Shown here in pieces: positions 28,433 through 36,393 of a stretch of 39,168 nucleotides of DNA. The notes below the pieces were generated by a model. It was given only the letters and a program-made list of their open reading frames with translations. It had not been told where the DNA came from and searched no databases. The stretch is from assembly GCA_030603595.1 (NCBI GenBank), contig JAUVXL010000009.1:1-39168 (forward strand), in the 5' to 3' direction. A program made the translations under genes and the position numbers. Every line of letters begins with the position of its first letter. Position 1 is the first letter of the stretch. Source of the stretch: Sedimentisphaerales bacterium. Its GTDB lineage: Bacteria; Planctomycetota; Phycisphaerae; Sedimentisphaerales; Anaerobacaceae.

Positions 28433-28693
28433 TTAACCGTTGTCGCTTTCAAGCAGCTTCCTGAGGTATGCGTTCTCACGGCGCGTCGCCTCAAGATCGA
28501 AAAGCTGGTATTTTATGCACACCCGCAGGTAATCGAGCGATTCCTGCAGTGTGTTTATGCTCTTCTCCAGCTTCTGGCGGTTGACCTGGGCCTCTCTGGC
28601 GAGGCTGGCCAGCTTTCTATGCTGTGGATCAACCGCTTCTCCAAATTCCTTGACTAATTCGTTGAGTTTGTCTTCCAGATTTGTCTCGTCCAT
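28433..28693 (-). CDS. Small coiled-coil protein
   Basis: This 86-residue soluble protein is almost entirely helical. Heptad-like leucines between residues 25 and 85 (LEKSINTLQESLDYLRVCI, then LRKLLE) suggest a coiled coil that probably oligomerises. AGGAG nine bases before the ATG at 28693 is a good ribosome-binding site and favours it over the GTG one codon earlier. It is a single gene on the minus strand, just outside the phage-like element. I do not recognise the family. Confidence 0.65.
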   Translation of the reverse strand: MDETNLEDKLNELVKEFGEAVDPQHRKLASLAREAQVNRQKLEKSINTLQESLDYLRVCIKYQLFDLEATRRENAYLRKLLESDNG

Positions 28694-28696
28694 CAC

Positions 28697-29110
28697 ATCC
28701 CACTCCTGACACAGGCATCTCTATTTTCAAATCACCCGGATTAGAGCATTCCCGAAGCCGGTCATACCCAGATAGAGCAAAGCGCGTACCCAAATGGCAA
28801 AGAATATGTTCGCGGTCTGATTTGGGGGCTTGGCCCTATAAGATACGCCGGTGAGTCACTTTGCGCACACATTTGGGCCTGACGTAACTCTTGCCGAACA
28901 ACGAGTATTTTGCCGATTAAGGCCGGCATGTTGCGAGAAATCAACAGTCACGCCCTCTCTGCAGCCTGCAAACGGACATAACGCCCTTGCGAAGAAATAG
29001 TTGCACCGAACGTTGATATTTGTGAACATCCCCGTTGATTTTCAGTCCGAATCCCACTTGCTGGTTGGAGAGTTGTAAGTTTGTAGTTTGTGTAGTTTCA
29101 CATTGTATTT
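28697..29110. other. Gene-free flank left of the phage-like element
   Basis: I see no supportable gene, RNA or repeat here. It precedes the inverted end motif at 29126-29153 and presumably spans the boundary of the element; an exact target duplication could not be found by eye. Confidence 0.4.
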
Positions 29111-29125
29111 GGCAAAAATTCAAGG

Positions 29126-29153
29126 TATATGGCGGTGAATTATCGGACGTTTT
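29126..29153 (-). repeat. Left end motif of the element
   Basis: On the minus strand AAAACGTCCGA (29143-29153) is followed outward by ACCGCCATATA (29126-29136). The same two words in the same inside-to-outside order occur on the plus strand at the right end (37404-37435), so the two ends are inverted copies. This is the arrangement of transposase-binding sites at transposon ends. Confidence 0.65.
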
Positions 29154-29271
29154 TTGGGGACAAGCGCAAACAATAAGCGGGCAAATCTATGCGACTTTTC
29201 TAAAATAAGCCGCAAGCTCTGAGCCTGCAAACCGCACGATCCGACTCAAGCGTGGACGGTGATCGCACTGT

Positions 29272-29727
29272 TTATTGGCGGCGTACTGCCTTATTGCGGC
29301 GCATATCGCCGCCCCTTGTGTCAATCAGCCCGCGCAGCCCGGAACGCTTGTAACGCGACTGCCAGCGCTCCATAGTGCGAAGGGGCACATTTAACGCCTG
29401 GCTTGCCCTCACGCGTGTCTCTCGCATAGACTGAATAACAGAGCGGTATTTATCTACCAGCACGCCGTAAGCGTGCAACGTCTTTAGCTTCTCAATCGCC
29501 GCAGATCGTTTGTGGTCTGAGAATCCTGCCAGCGTGGGTATATCCCTCTGCGTTGGCGGCACGAGAAAATACGGCGCTACGTCGATTAACGGCAACAAGA
29601 GCTTACCCCTGTGCTGTCTTGCGCCTGGGAACTTACCATTGTTGAACATCCACATTATCTCACAACCGTCCAACCGCGTCAATTGGGCCGCCTCGACCAC
29701 CTCGATATATTCCTCTACGTAACTCAT
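29272..29727 (-). CDS. Transposase-like DNA-binding protein without catalytic domain
   Basis: The 151-residue product has an N-terminal segment like a winged-helix or excisionase domain (VVEAAQLTRLDGCEIMWMF, then KLLLPLID), followed by a helix-turn-helix of the DDE transposase type: ASQALNVPLRTMERWQSRYK and SGLRGLIDTRGG, which in transposases leads into the rve catalytic core. Here the protein stops eleven residues later. It may be a truncated transposase or a repressor derived from one, binding the end motif 120 bases away. AAGGTGA precedes the ATG, and it follows the membrane protein gene by a few bases, the last gene of the operon. Confidence 0.65.
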   Translation of the reverse strand: MSYVEEYIEVVEAAQLTRLDGCEIMWMFNNGKFPGARQHRGKLLLPLIDVAPYFLVPPTQRDIPTLAGFSDHKRSAAIEKLKTLHAYGVLVDKYRSVIQSMRETRVRASQALNVPLRTMERWQSRYKRSGLRGLIDTRGGDMRRNKAVRRQ

Positions 29728-29730
29728 AAT

Positions 29731-30162
29731 TCACCTTAGAGCATCCGCCACTTCAACTACCCACTCGCGCAACTGCCACGATGGAAGCGCTTGAAAGACA
29801 TAAGCAATGCGGCGCAGGTTTTCCTGCTTCGTCGGGAACCTCAAGGCGTACAAGTGGGGATCATTCCGCCGCGCCGATATTGGGACACCACAGAATGCCT
29901 CGATCTCACATCGTCGCTCTGCAATGAACGCCGCATCCTGATTTTTCAACCAGTCCCAGCACACACCGAGATCGGAACGGACGTCTGCTTGCGATTCCCG
30001 CTTGTCAATAACCTTCCCTAAAACACTCATCGCCTGCCTGCCCAACATAGGATTCCCTAACCGGGTCAGGCAGCGAGTCAAACCATGCTCGATGACGACG
30101 ATGACCCACAACACCAAAGCAACCAGCAACTGCAAATAGGTTTTCAGATAATTCCATTTCAC
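29731..30162 (-). CDS. Membrane-anchored element protein, unknown
   Basis: This 143-residue protein has one N-terminal transmembrane helix (LQLLVALVLWVIVVI) and a soluble, basic, Trp-rich remainder. Its GTG start overlaps the stop of the zinc-finger gene by four bases, so it is translated by coupling within the element operon. One membrane helix at the N-terminus could suit a spanin-like, signal-anchor or exclusion protein, but no motif supports a choice. No homologue is recognised. Confidence 0.6.
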   Translation of the reverse strand: MKWNYLKTYLQLLVALVLWVIVVIEHGLTRCLTRLGNPMLGRQAMSVLGKVIDKRESQADVRSDLGVCWDWLKNQDAAFIAERRCEIEAFCGVPISARRNDPHLYALRFPTKQENLRRIAYVFQALPSWQLREWVVEVADALR

Positions 30163-30914
30163 GGCTTACCCCTTTGCTTCCATGCCACATCCGGGTTCAA
30201 CGTCACTCGCAGGCGCTCATCGGCATATTGCACATCCCCATATTCACAGGCTAATACGTTATCCCGCCCCTTGGGCATCTTCTTCACGCATACCGCCCTC
30301 AACAACCGCTCCAACGTCACCTGTCGCCGCACCGTCTTGCCCACAATTGATTCACTCTGCTCCCGCTCCTCAGCGATCCTCTTTTTGGACTCGCTCCGCT
30401 CCTCGTTGATCGCGTACTGTATCGTGGCCATTTCACGAATAATACTCATAATCTGCCCTCCCGCATGCCTGCCTATCAACCGAACTTTCCCCTCAACTTC
30501 CTCCTCGGCCTCCGGTTCCCGTTCGGAATAACGAGTATAAAGTACACTGCAATCAGAACACACATCCTGACGACCATCCTCGCTGGCCACATCCGGTGCG
30601 TAATCCGTTAGAGTCTTCCACTTACCACACCGGATGCACTGTTTCGTATTTCTATCCTTTTCCTGCTGTTTTACCTGCGTTTGCTTTCGGGGTATTGTAC
30701 CAGGCAACCTCTTATTCGCTATCCGTTCCAGATGAGCATTTCTGGCCGCTAAATATACCGTCCAACATATCTTACAATAACTCATCCGTCCGGTTTTCGA
30801 CGCGGCCCTACGATAGAATTCGTCGGGCGACTTCAACTTCCCGCACTTGTAACACCTCAACAATTGTTGTGCGGGCGGGTCTTGAACCGTTTGTGTTGTA
30901 ACATCAACTACCAT
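30159..30914 (-). CDS. Zinc-finger protein with two treble-clef-like CxxC repeats
   Basis: The 251-residue product carries two related zinc-binding units, CYKCGKLKSPDEFYRR...CKIC (residues 21-51) and CIRCGKWKTLTDY...CSDC (about 92-122). The pattern CxxCG-K-x-Y/F...CxxC is frequent in small phage proteins related to HNH endonucleases, but the His and Asn of HNH are not evident. A helical, highly charged middle part (EERSESKKRIAEEREQSE) follows, then a basic C-terminal segment. It probably binds DNA. AAAGG precedes the ATG, and it follows the tape-measure-like gene by 22 bases. Confidence 0.65.
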   Translation of the reverse strand: MVVDVTTQTVQDPPAQQLLRCYKCGKLKSPDEFYRRAASKTGRMSYCKICWTVYLAARNAHLERIANKRLPGTIPRKQTQVKQQEKDRNTKQCIRCGKWKTLTDYAPDVASEDGRQDVCSDCSVLYTRYSEREPEAEEEVEGKVRLIGRHAGGQIMSIIREMATIQYAINEERSESKKRIAEEREQSESIVGKTVRRQVTLERLLRAVCVKKMPKGRDNVLACEYGDVQYADERLRVTLNPDVAWKQRGKP

Positions 30915-30936
30915 TTAACCAACCTTTAAGCCACGA

Positions 30937-32637
30937 TTATCCAAGGTAAGGCGGCTCGATTCTCAAATCCTGTTTATTCATTCCGACGAAGGGATTGAAA
31001 ATAGTTTGATTGATAACGCGATGATCGAAATTTTGCGTAACGGGCGGCCCATTAGACTGCGGCGGCGAAGGCGCAAGGCCAGCCGCTTCCGGCTGCGGCT
31101 GTAGGGGGATCGCCTCGGCAGGCGGTGGCGGATTTACAGTCGTTAATGCTTCCCATTTTTGTTGCGGCGACATCGTCCGCCATTTCCGTTGCGAAGGAGA
31201 ATATTCCTCCATCCCCCTTCCATAATAACCGATAGGAGTCTGTCTAAATTCGTTTATAATATCGCGTTGTTCTTCTTCACTTAGTTGCCGTTCCCAATAA
31301 ATGCGAGCGGCTTCTTCCTTTTCTTTCTCGCCGCCCCACGTAAAAAACTCCCGCAGCCACTGCGTTACCGGCTCTCGCCGCCGATATAACTTTTGCGCTT
31401 CCGCACCTATTTCGCGGACGTCCTCCATAGTTTTTTCTTTTTGAGTTACTTCTAATTCGATCCGGCGCTTCTGGGCTTTAGTCCTGGCGTCACGAGCTTC
31501 CAGCGTCGTCGCGTACTGCCCCCACTGAGTCCGCTCCGCCTCGGCCCCCTCGGCGCTGGCGGCAACTTGTAGTACCTCGGCTAATTGCTCGTTGCGAGCC
31601 GTCAATAATTTATGTACGCCGGCGGAAGCCTCGATCCCGTAAATGTCCTTGAGCAATGTTAGAATCTCGACATCTTCATACTCCGGCGGCGCGCCTTTTT
31701 TCAGCCCGGCTTTCAGCCGCCTGGCCTTGCCCGCATCCGCCATTTTCTGCAATTGTGAGAGCAACTCCTGCGGTTGCTCGGCAAGTCTCGGATCGAGACC
31801 GTACTCGGCAAATTTCTCCTCTTGCGGAGCCATAATCGCAGAAAGCGTCGTCCCCGGCAGTGACATACGTTTCCGCCCCGCCTCGCCGGCGGCGATTGTG
31901 GAGATTGCCTCGACGGCGTAAGCCGGCGACCAACGCATCGCCTTGATCGCGGGCATACCTCTACTCAGCGCGCCGATAACCTGGGCATCGGTTAAGCCGA
32001 CCGCCCCCGCCGCCTCTGCTATTTGACGTCTCAACTTCCCCTGCTCCTCAGGTTTTGTTTGACCCCAACCACTCATCATCGAAATCAGATCGGGCGTGGC
32101 CTCGCCGCCGTGAATCTGACCATATCTGAGCATACCTTTTAGGCCCCGGTCGTATTCCTCCTGAGTAAGCTGCCCGGTCCCCACCAACGATCGGAATTGC
32201 CTGGTGTAAGCATCTATAATCGGCAGGCCGGTTTTCTTAGTGACACTGGTTTCTTGTAGGAGTATGTTGACCCGTTCGGTTGCGGAGGTCCGACTCTTCT
32301 CATCATAAGCGCCGAGCGCCTCGAATAGTGACTCATACTCGTCGCGAAGGCCCTGAATATGGCGAACCGCCTCATCGGCCTTCGTCGAAACACCATCAAA
32401 AAACTCGGCCACTTTCTTCGATAACCGACCGACAATAGCGACAACCGCCGCAATACCCGCAGCCCCGACCAGCCCCTTAATCGCCCCCATAAACCTGCCG
32501 AGACCTGTCTTTGCTTTCTCCCCGGCCTGGCCCGCCGTAGTGCCTATTTTTCGCGTGCCGGCGGCAACCTGGCCGAGGTCCTGCTTGGTCCGCTCGGACC
32601 CTGTAGTCTTTAGGTGTATATTGACGTCTTTGGCCAT
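30937..32637 (-). CDS. Tape-measure-like phage protein
   Basis: This 566-residue protein starts with KDVNIHLKTTGSERTKQDL, a strand-helix opening common in phage tape-measure proteins, then has a Gly/Ala-rich hydrophobic stretch (IKGLVGAAGIAAVVAIVG) and long helical regions. The C-terminal 100 residues are rich in Pro and Gln. Tape-measure proteins set tail length and carry membrane segments; this one is short, and no other tail gene accompanies it. An internal scaffold or injected protein is an alternative. GGAGG seven bases before the ATG at 32637 decides the start; the upstream ATG (32685) lacks one. Confidence 0.6.
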   Translation of the reverse strand: MAKDVNIHLKTTGSERTKQDLGQVAAGTRKIGTTAGQAGEKAKTGLGRFMGAIKGLVGAAGIAAVVAIVGRLSKKVAEFFDGVSTKADEAVRHIQGLRDEYESLFEALGAYDEKSRTSATERVNILLQETSVTKKTGLPIIDAYTRQFRSLVGTGQLTQEEYDRGLKGMLRYGQIHGGEATPDLISMMSGWGQTKPEEQGKLRRQIAEAAGAVGLTDAQVIGALSRGMPAIKAMRWSPAYAVEAISTIAAGEAGRKRMSLPGTTLSAIMAPQEEKFAEYGLDPRLAEQPQELLSQLQKMADAGKARRLKAGLKKGAPPEYEDVEILTLLKDIYGIEASAGVHKLLTARNEQLAEVLQVAASAEGAEAERTQWGQYATTLEARDARTKAQKRRIELEVTQKEKTMEDVREIGAEAQKLYRRREPVTQWLREFFTWGGEKEKEEAARIYWERQLSEEEQRDIINEFRQTPIGYYGRGMEEYSPSQRKWRTMSPQQKWEALTTVNPPPPAEAIPLQPQPEAAGLAPSPPQSNGPPVTQNFDHRVINQTIFNPFVGMNKQDLRIEPPYLG

Positions 32638-32714
32638 TCTATCGACCTCCGAAATAATGCTCGAAGCGGGGCGTTTCCGAAACATCCGCCCCGCCTCGAG
32701 ATACTTTTCACTTG

Positions 32715-33893
32715 TTAGGACGCGGCGGTGATCAGACCGACAATCGCCCCGGACTCGGTAGTGTCCCCGACGCCGTAGGCGTTGATGTCAATCCGTTCAG
32801 TCCCTCGGAAAGCAACTTGATCATTACTGAAAAAGACGTCCGTGGAACGCGCAATCGTAATCGCCCGGCGCTCGCCTAAAAATGCTCCGAGTTGTAGATC
32901 GCCCAGGATCGCACATATCTGGCTATTAGCTTCGGTCGAGGGCATGGCGGAAACGAACTCGACGGGATAACTCATAAAGAATCGCTCCCTCCGGTCAGTC
33001 AAAATCTCAAAGATATTGGCCACGCCGGCTGCCCGCGCAAGGGCATACATGACACTAAAGTAAAACTTGCGATTGACAAACCATTTCGCCTCGTCGTCGG
33101 CTTCATCGGCCAAACGGGCGACGCAGCCCTCGAAGTCCACCAACGCGATTTCGGAGTAGGCGTTCCCGGACGCAACTTGCAATCCCTTGACATTCCCAAT
33201 CGTCGCGTCGACGCCACGCAGAGCGCCGACGACCCCGGTCATAGCGAAATAGGCTTCAGTCCCATCGCCGAGGAACCCGATTTCATCTTCCTTTTTCGCT
33301 AAGCTGCGCGTAAAGGATATGCCGAGAATCTCGCCCAGGGCGATAACAGAATCCTCTTCGAGTTCGCTTGACACTTTGGCCAGGCAACAAAGTTTGCGTG
33401 TGGTCAGCCCGACCTGGCCGAAACTCATATCGCTGTCGGTGATCTCATTCCCCTCGCCGGGTGCATAAATGGTCAAATCGGCCCCGACTTTAGGAACAAT
33501 CAGCCTGTCTGAACCCATCGGGACAACGAGGGCGTCACGCCGAAACTTGCCATACTGGCCGAGCTTCTGGATAATGTTAGCGGATAGCTCCTCCGACACT
33601 AAGTAGCCGCCCTCGACATTTACACTCTCGCCGGCGGCCTTCTTCCCGGCGGCGACCAGGAACATTTCGCCGAAAGCCTTCGCTTGGGCGCCATCGGGCC
33701 AGAACCGCCTGTACGTCTCGCCGGTTTCAGTCAGGCCGGTAAGCTTCGCCCTCTGAAATAGCTTCGTTGTCCGCTCTAATTCGTCGAGAGCATCCCGCGA
33801 TTCCTGGTTCATCTTTTCAATACCATTCATTCTCTCGCCGGCGGCCTTGAATCCGCCCGTAATCTCATCTTTTTCTACATTCGTAAGTGGCAT
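32715..33893 (-). CDS. Major capsid protein, HK97 gp5 family
   Basis: This 392-residue protein shows the HK97 capsid pattern: an N-terminal helical delta region (residues 1-75, including DELERTTKLFQRAKL) that the protease would remove, then VNVEGGYLVSEEL at the start of the mature shell domain, the E-loop and spine region, FLGDGTEAYFAMTGVVGAL, and a C-terminal beta part with FRGTERIDINAYGVGD. It assembles the icosahedral shell. GAGG eight bases before the ATG at 33893 decides the start. The protease gene lies two genes upstream, the normal order. Confidence 0.87.
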   Translation of the reverse strand: MPLTNVEKDEITGGFKAAGERMNGIEKMNQESRDALDELERTTKLFQRAKLTGLTETGETYRRFWPDGAQAKAFGEMFLVAAGKKAAGESVNVEGGYLVSEELSANIIQKLGQYGKFRRDALVVPMGSDRLIVPKVGADLTIYAPGEGNEITDSDMSFGQVGLTTRKLCCLAKVSSELEEDSVIALGEILGISFTRSLAKKEDEIGFLGDGTEAYFAMTGVVGALRGVDATIGNVKGLQVASGNAYSEIALVDFEGCVARLADEADDEAKWFVNRKFYFSVMYALARAAGVANIFEILTDRRERFFMSYPVEFVSAMPSTEANSQICAILGDLQLGAFLGERRAITIARSTDVFFSNDQVAFRGTERIDINAYGVGDTTESGAIVGLITAAS

Positions 33894-33919
33894 AATAAAT
33901 CCTCGTTTCAATCGTTTAA

Positions 33920-34093
33920 TCAGACGCTAATCATAGGTGCGGGGGACAGTCTGACCCCGCCCCCCACACCAAACACTGGAACATCACTTCGCGTCCTCGA
34001 CGAACGCACCCGCAACGCAATCGCAGAACGAGGATTCCCGGCGACTGCCCGACTGGATACGTCTTCAACATCGTAAGAGATAGAAACATTCAT
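33920..34093 (-). CDS. Small protein between protease and capsid genes
   Basis: This 57-residue frame starts with an ATG that overlaps the TGA of the protease gene (ATGA) and ends 26 bases before the capsid gene. The overlap and position argue for a real, coupled gene. The sequence is basic in the middle (RVRSSRTRS) with Gly/Pro-rich C-terminal residues, and has no recognised motif. A head decoration or scaffold role is only a guess from the location. Confidence 0.5.
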   Translation of the reverse strand: MNVSISYDVEDVSSRAVAGNPRSAIALRVRSSRTRSDVPVFGVGGGVRLSPAPMISV

Positions 34094-34920
34094 CCCCTCA
34101 CCAATTCGGCGAACTCGCAACCCGGCTCGCCGCTAATTAAACCCACAAATTCGTTTTCTTTGACACCCGCCTCTCCACTACTTTTTCCCACTTCATATTC
34201 ACCACACAAAAGGGCCTCCGCAAATTCCCGACACGCTTCGTCCGGGAAGTCAACTTCCACTTGGGCGGCCAATTCGCTCTCCCGCCTCTCAATCCGCTCG
34301 CGCCGCTTGCGACTCACAAAACTATCACCCTTATCGTCGTTCGACTTGACGAGCGCATCCCTATTCGACGGGACAGCGACACAACTGATTTCTAATAACT
34401 CCACCCTGGTATAGGTCCGCACGCGCGAACCATCCGCCTCCACCACATCCTCCCATTCCATTGGTAAAAATCCAACTGAAATTGCTTTCATATGGCCGTT
34501 CTTATAAAGCTGCCAGTATTTCTCTGCGAGATCGGTCTCTGCAAATCTTATAATAGCCCACAGCCCGGCCTTGTCGATCCAGAGCTTAACGACCGACCCG
34601 ATGACAGGCGGTTCGCCGTTATCGAGCCTGGCGGCGTGCGCCGCGCAGACCACGGGATTGCTCATAAATATTCCGATAGAGTCCCAGAACGCTTCCGGCA
34701 ATATTCTTTCACCATGTCGGTCCAGCGACGCGCTCGAAACTAAGACGCGGATCCGCCTGCCATCCACATCGACGCTCTTAATGAGCAAGGCGGGCAGGTC
34801 CATACCTGCCCGCCCACCGTCTGGCTGGCTGTCTTCCACAGCCCGCGACTGAGTACTTCCTTGTTGCACTAACAATTTCAAATCGACATCCATGCCATCC
34901 ATTGTCACTACCCCTATCAT
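34090..34920 (-). CDS. Prohead protease, HK97 family (U35/S78-type)
   Basis: This 276-residue protein matches phage prohead maturation proteases: DRHGERILPEAF, NPVVCAAHAA with the catalytic His, IGSVVKLWID, KAISVGFLP with the catalytic Ser, and LLEISCVAVPSN. It should cleave the capsid delta region during head maturation. The C-terminal 90 residues are charged and helical. The ATG at 34920 overlaps the TGA of the gene before it; an alternative ATG at 34902 has AGGGG about 8 bases upstream. The N-terminal 40 residues precede the protease domain and may be a targeting tail. Confidence 0.83.
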   Translation of the reverse strand: MIGVVTMDGMDVDLKLLVQQGSTQSRAVEDSQPDGGRAGMDLPALLIKSVDVDGRRIRVLVSSASLDRHGERILPEAFWDSIGIFMSNPVVCAAHAARLDNGEPPVIGSVVKLWIDKAGLWAIIRFAETDLAEKYWQLYKNGHMKAISVGFLPMEWEDVVEADGSRVRTYTRVELLEISCVAVPSNRDALVKSNDDKGDSFVSRKRRERIERRESELAAQVEVDFPDEACREFAEALLCGEYEVGKSSGEAGVKENEFVGLISGEPGCEFAELVRG

Positions 34921-35294
34921 ACTAACTGTGGTTGTTGGTCTGTGACGCTCCCAACTTTCCCCACAGCCCGGTCTTTTATACCGTCAAGAACATCGGCGGT
35001 GATTTCAGCCACATGCCCACTATATAACTTTTCGCGATCCTGCATTTTCCTGAGTCCCTCAAGTATCCCACTTACATAGCCGGGGGAATGCCTACACAGG
35101 CGGTCCGCAATCTCCTCGACCATATCCACCATAGCCTGCTCGCCAGGCGAGAGTTGTTCATAGTCCCGGCGGCGCTGCCCTTCCCGAATCAACGCAACCA
35201 AACCAGCCTGTATGAGCTTATCGGGCCCGCCCCACGTCTTGATAATATCCGCCATTGTCACTTCTTTTGTAATTGTGGTTTTCCTGCGACTCAT
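34917..35294 (-). CDS. Element protein of unknown function
   Basis: This 125-residue soluble, mostly helical protein has a strong ribosome-binding site (GGAGGGAGG) before the ATG at 35294. The ATG also overlaps the stop of the small gene upstream, and the stop overlaps the protease start. The middle part (QAMVDMVEEIADRLCRHSP) looks like a helical bundle. Its place just before the protease is where a portal or terminase would be expected in a complete phage, but nothing in it resembles either. Confidence 0.65.
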   Translation of the reverse strand: MSRRKTTITKEVTMADIIKTWGGPDKLIQAGLVALIREGQRRRDYEQLSPGEQAMVDMVEEIADRLCRHSPGYVSGILEGLRKMQDREKLYSGHVAEITADVLDGIKDRAVGKVGSVTDQQPQLV

Positions 35295-35467
35295 ACCGTA
35301 CCTCCCTCCTCCCCCGCTAAAACCTGCCGCTTCAATTCATCCAGAAGCCCAAGCAGTATTCCCATCGACCGCACACGAGACCCCGCGACAATTTTCTCCA
35401 GAATCCATTCTGTCTCAAAGTCAACTATCTTCGGTTCAGTTTCTGTTTCTATTTCTGTAGATTTCAC
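35291..35467 (-). CDS. Small element protein, 3' half of an interrupted gene
   Basis: This 58-residue frame starts at a GTG (35467) within a 14-bp direct repeat and ends in an ATGA overlap with the next gene. AGGTG lies four bases before the GTG. Charged N-terminal residues (STEIETETEPK) are followed by a helical stretch. Reading from the other copy of the repeat, the 5' half (from 35700) enters this frame exactly if the intervening 161 bases are removed. I infer that this is the C-terminal part of an original 82-codon gene, kept translatable by the insertion. Confidence 0.6.
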   Translation of the reverse strand: MKSTEIETETEPKIVDFETEWILEKIVAGSRVRSMGILLGLLDELKRQVLAGEEGGTV

Positions 35468-35629
35468 AATACACCTACTTTCCGCGCCGTGTGCGCAAAG
35501 AAGCAGCCCGGTACAGGGGCAGAGTTGTGAGGCTCTACAGGAGCCTTGCGGACCTCGCGGTCACGCAACTCTGCCCGCGTGCCGGGCAGAATCCTATTCG
35601 AGCGGATTGTTGATCCTGTAGATTTCACA
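35455..35629. mobile_element. 161-bp structured insertion flanked by 14-bp direct repeats
   Basis: Perfect copies of CTGTAGATTTCACA lie at 35455-35468 and 35616-35629. Between them is a strongly folded segment: outer stem GCCCGG/CCGGGC (35506-35511 with 35582-35587), an 11-bp stem GGGCAGAGTTG/CAACTCTGCCC (35517-35527 with 35566-35576), and inside it two hairpins, AGGCTC/GAGCCT (loop TACAG) and GACC/GGTC with a four-base loop (GCGA on the minus strand). Smaller hairpins lie on either side. The loop word CTACAG (35535-35540) is complementary to the first six bases of the repeat. It may be a MITE-like element, a structured RNA or a bypass element. Confidence 0.65.
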
Positions 35630-35700
35630 CTTGTATTATCGTTTACAACCACCTTGGTTGTCAAGCTAAAAATCGCCGTATTATGAGAAATTGCAAACAT
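35464..35700 (-). CDS. Small element protein, 5' half of an interrupted gene
   Basis: This 78-codon frame has GAGG seven bases before the ATG at 35700. Its first 28 residues read as ordinary coding sequence (LTTKVVVNDNTSVKST). After that it enters the structured insertion, and the remaining 50 residues (rich in Arg, Pro and Cys) are translated from that insert, ending in a TGA that overlaps the GTG of the downstream half. The native product was probably the 28 residues fused to the protein at 35291-35467. Coupled translation of the two halves remains possible. Confidence 0.55.
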   Translation of the reverse strand: MFAISHNTAIFSLTTKVVVNDNTSVKSTGSTIRSNRILPGTRAELRDREVRKAPVEPHNSAPVPGCFFAHTARKVGVL

Positions 35701-35708
35701 TTTTTTCC

Positions 35709-36101
35709 TCAGCCAACAGCCTCTCCGTCGCCCATGTCGCCCAACTGCTCTATTGCGGCTGCGTGCCCGGCCAACATAGCCTCAACACCCACGCCTGCCG
35801 CCCGATTTCCTCCCGGCCCGGTATCAGAAGCCCCCCCATTTTCCTGCCCCGGCAGCAGCCCGGCAGCCCGCAAATCCGCTAACCCCGCCGAACAGTAGTC
35901 CAGCCTGGCGACGATCTTATCGAACAGCAGCCCGCGTCGATGTTCGACGTCGTATGGCAGCAACGCAACACTCGTCTCGTCTTCAATCAAGCTATGTCCC
36001 ATATCCGCCGCATGATCGCATACCTGCGAAAAATGCAGCAACGCAAATTCGCCGATCCGCCGCCGTATTCCATCATTCGTTTGGCTTGTTTTCTCTGCCA
36101 T
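35709..36101 (-). CDS. Element protein of unknown function
   Basis: This protein of about 130 residues starts at an ATG (36101) with AGGAGG about 10 bases upstream, inside the end of the previous gene. The first 85 residues are helical (RRRIGEFALLHFSQVCDHAA, then GLLFDKIVARLDYC) and the rest is Gly/Ala-rich and probably flexible. No export signal or known motif is seen. It lies in the early part of the element operon, seven bases before the next ATG. Confidence 0.6.
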   Translation of the reverse strand: MAEKTSQTNDGIRRRIGEFALLHFSQVCDHAADMGHSLIEDETSVALLPYDVEHRRGLLFDKIVARLDYCSAGLADLRAAGLLPGQENGGASDTGPGGNRAAGVGVEAMLAGHAAAIEQLGDMGDGEAVG

Positions 36102-36393
36102 TTTGTGGTGCCTCCTTGTCGTCTGTCTCCCCCTCACTACCAGTTTTTTTATGCACTTTGATCGCCGAATCCATAATACCAATCGCCGCCTCAAGCGACT
36201 CTGCAAGGTGCTGGAAGCCGTTCACCCGCACGCGAACTTCGTCATAGAGTCGCTTATATTCCCTCCGCAACGCCCGTATTTCTTCGACCTCTGCTCGCAT
36301 AGATTCCACCAGCCCGTCGATTTCCACGGGCGCTCCCGGCACGCCCCCCGGCTTTTTGCCCACTGTGTTGTCTTTACGCTTCTTTTTCGCCAT
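36073..36393 (-). CDS. Small coiled-coil element protein
   Basis: This 106-residue protein has a basic start (AKKKRKDN), a helical centre with heptad character (MRAEVEEIRALRREYKRLYD) and a charged tail. AAGGAG precedes the ATG at 36393. It overlaps both neighbours (20 bases with the ribbon-helix-helix gene, 29 bases with the next), as is normal in a compact phage operon. No function can be assigned. Confidence 0.6.
   Translation of the reverse strand: MAKKKRKDNTVGKKPGGVPGAPVEIDGLVESMRAEVEEIRALRREYKRLYDEVRVRVNGFQHLAESLEAAIGIMDSAIKVHKKTGSEGETDDKEAPQNGRENKPNE

Noticed and set aside
34492-35621. Plus-strand open frames across the protease and neighbouring genes
   Set aside because: All lie antisense to the coupled minus-strand operon and lack ribosome-binding sites and recognisable domains.
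35455-35629. Structured insert as a hammerhead or other known self-cleaving ribozyme, or a group II intron
   Set aside because: No CUGAUGA/GAAA core is seen, and the unit is far too short for a group I or II intron; the fold matches no class I can name.
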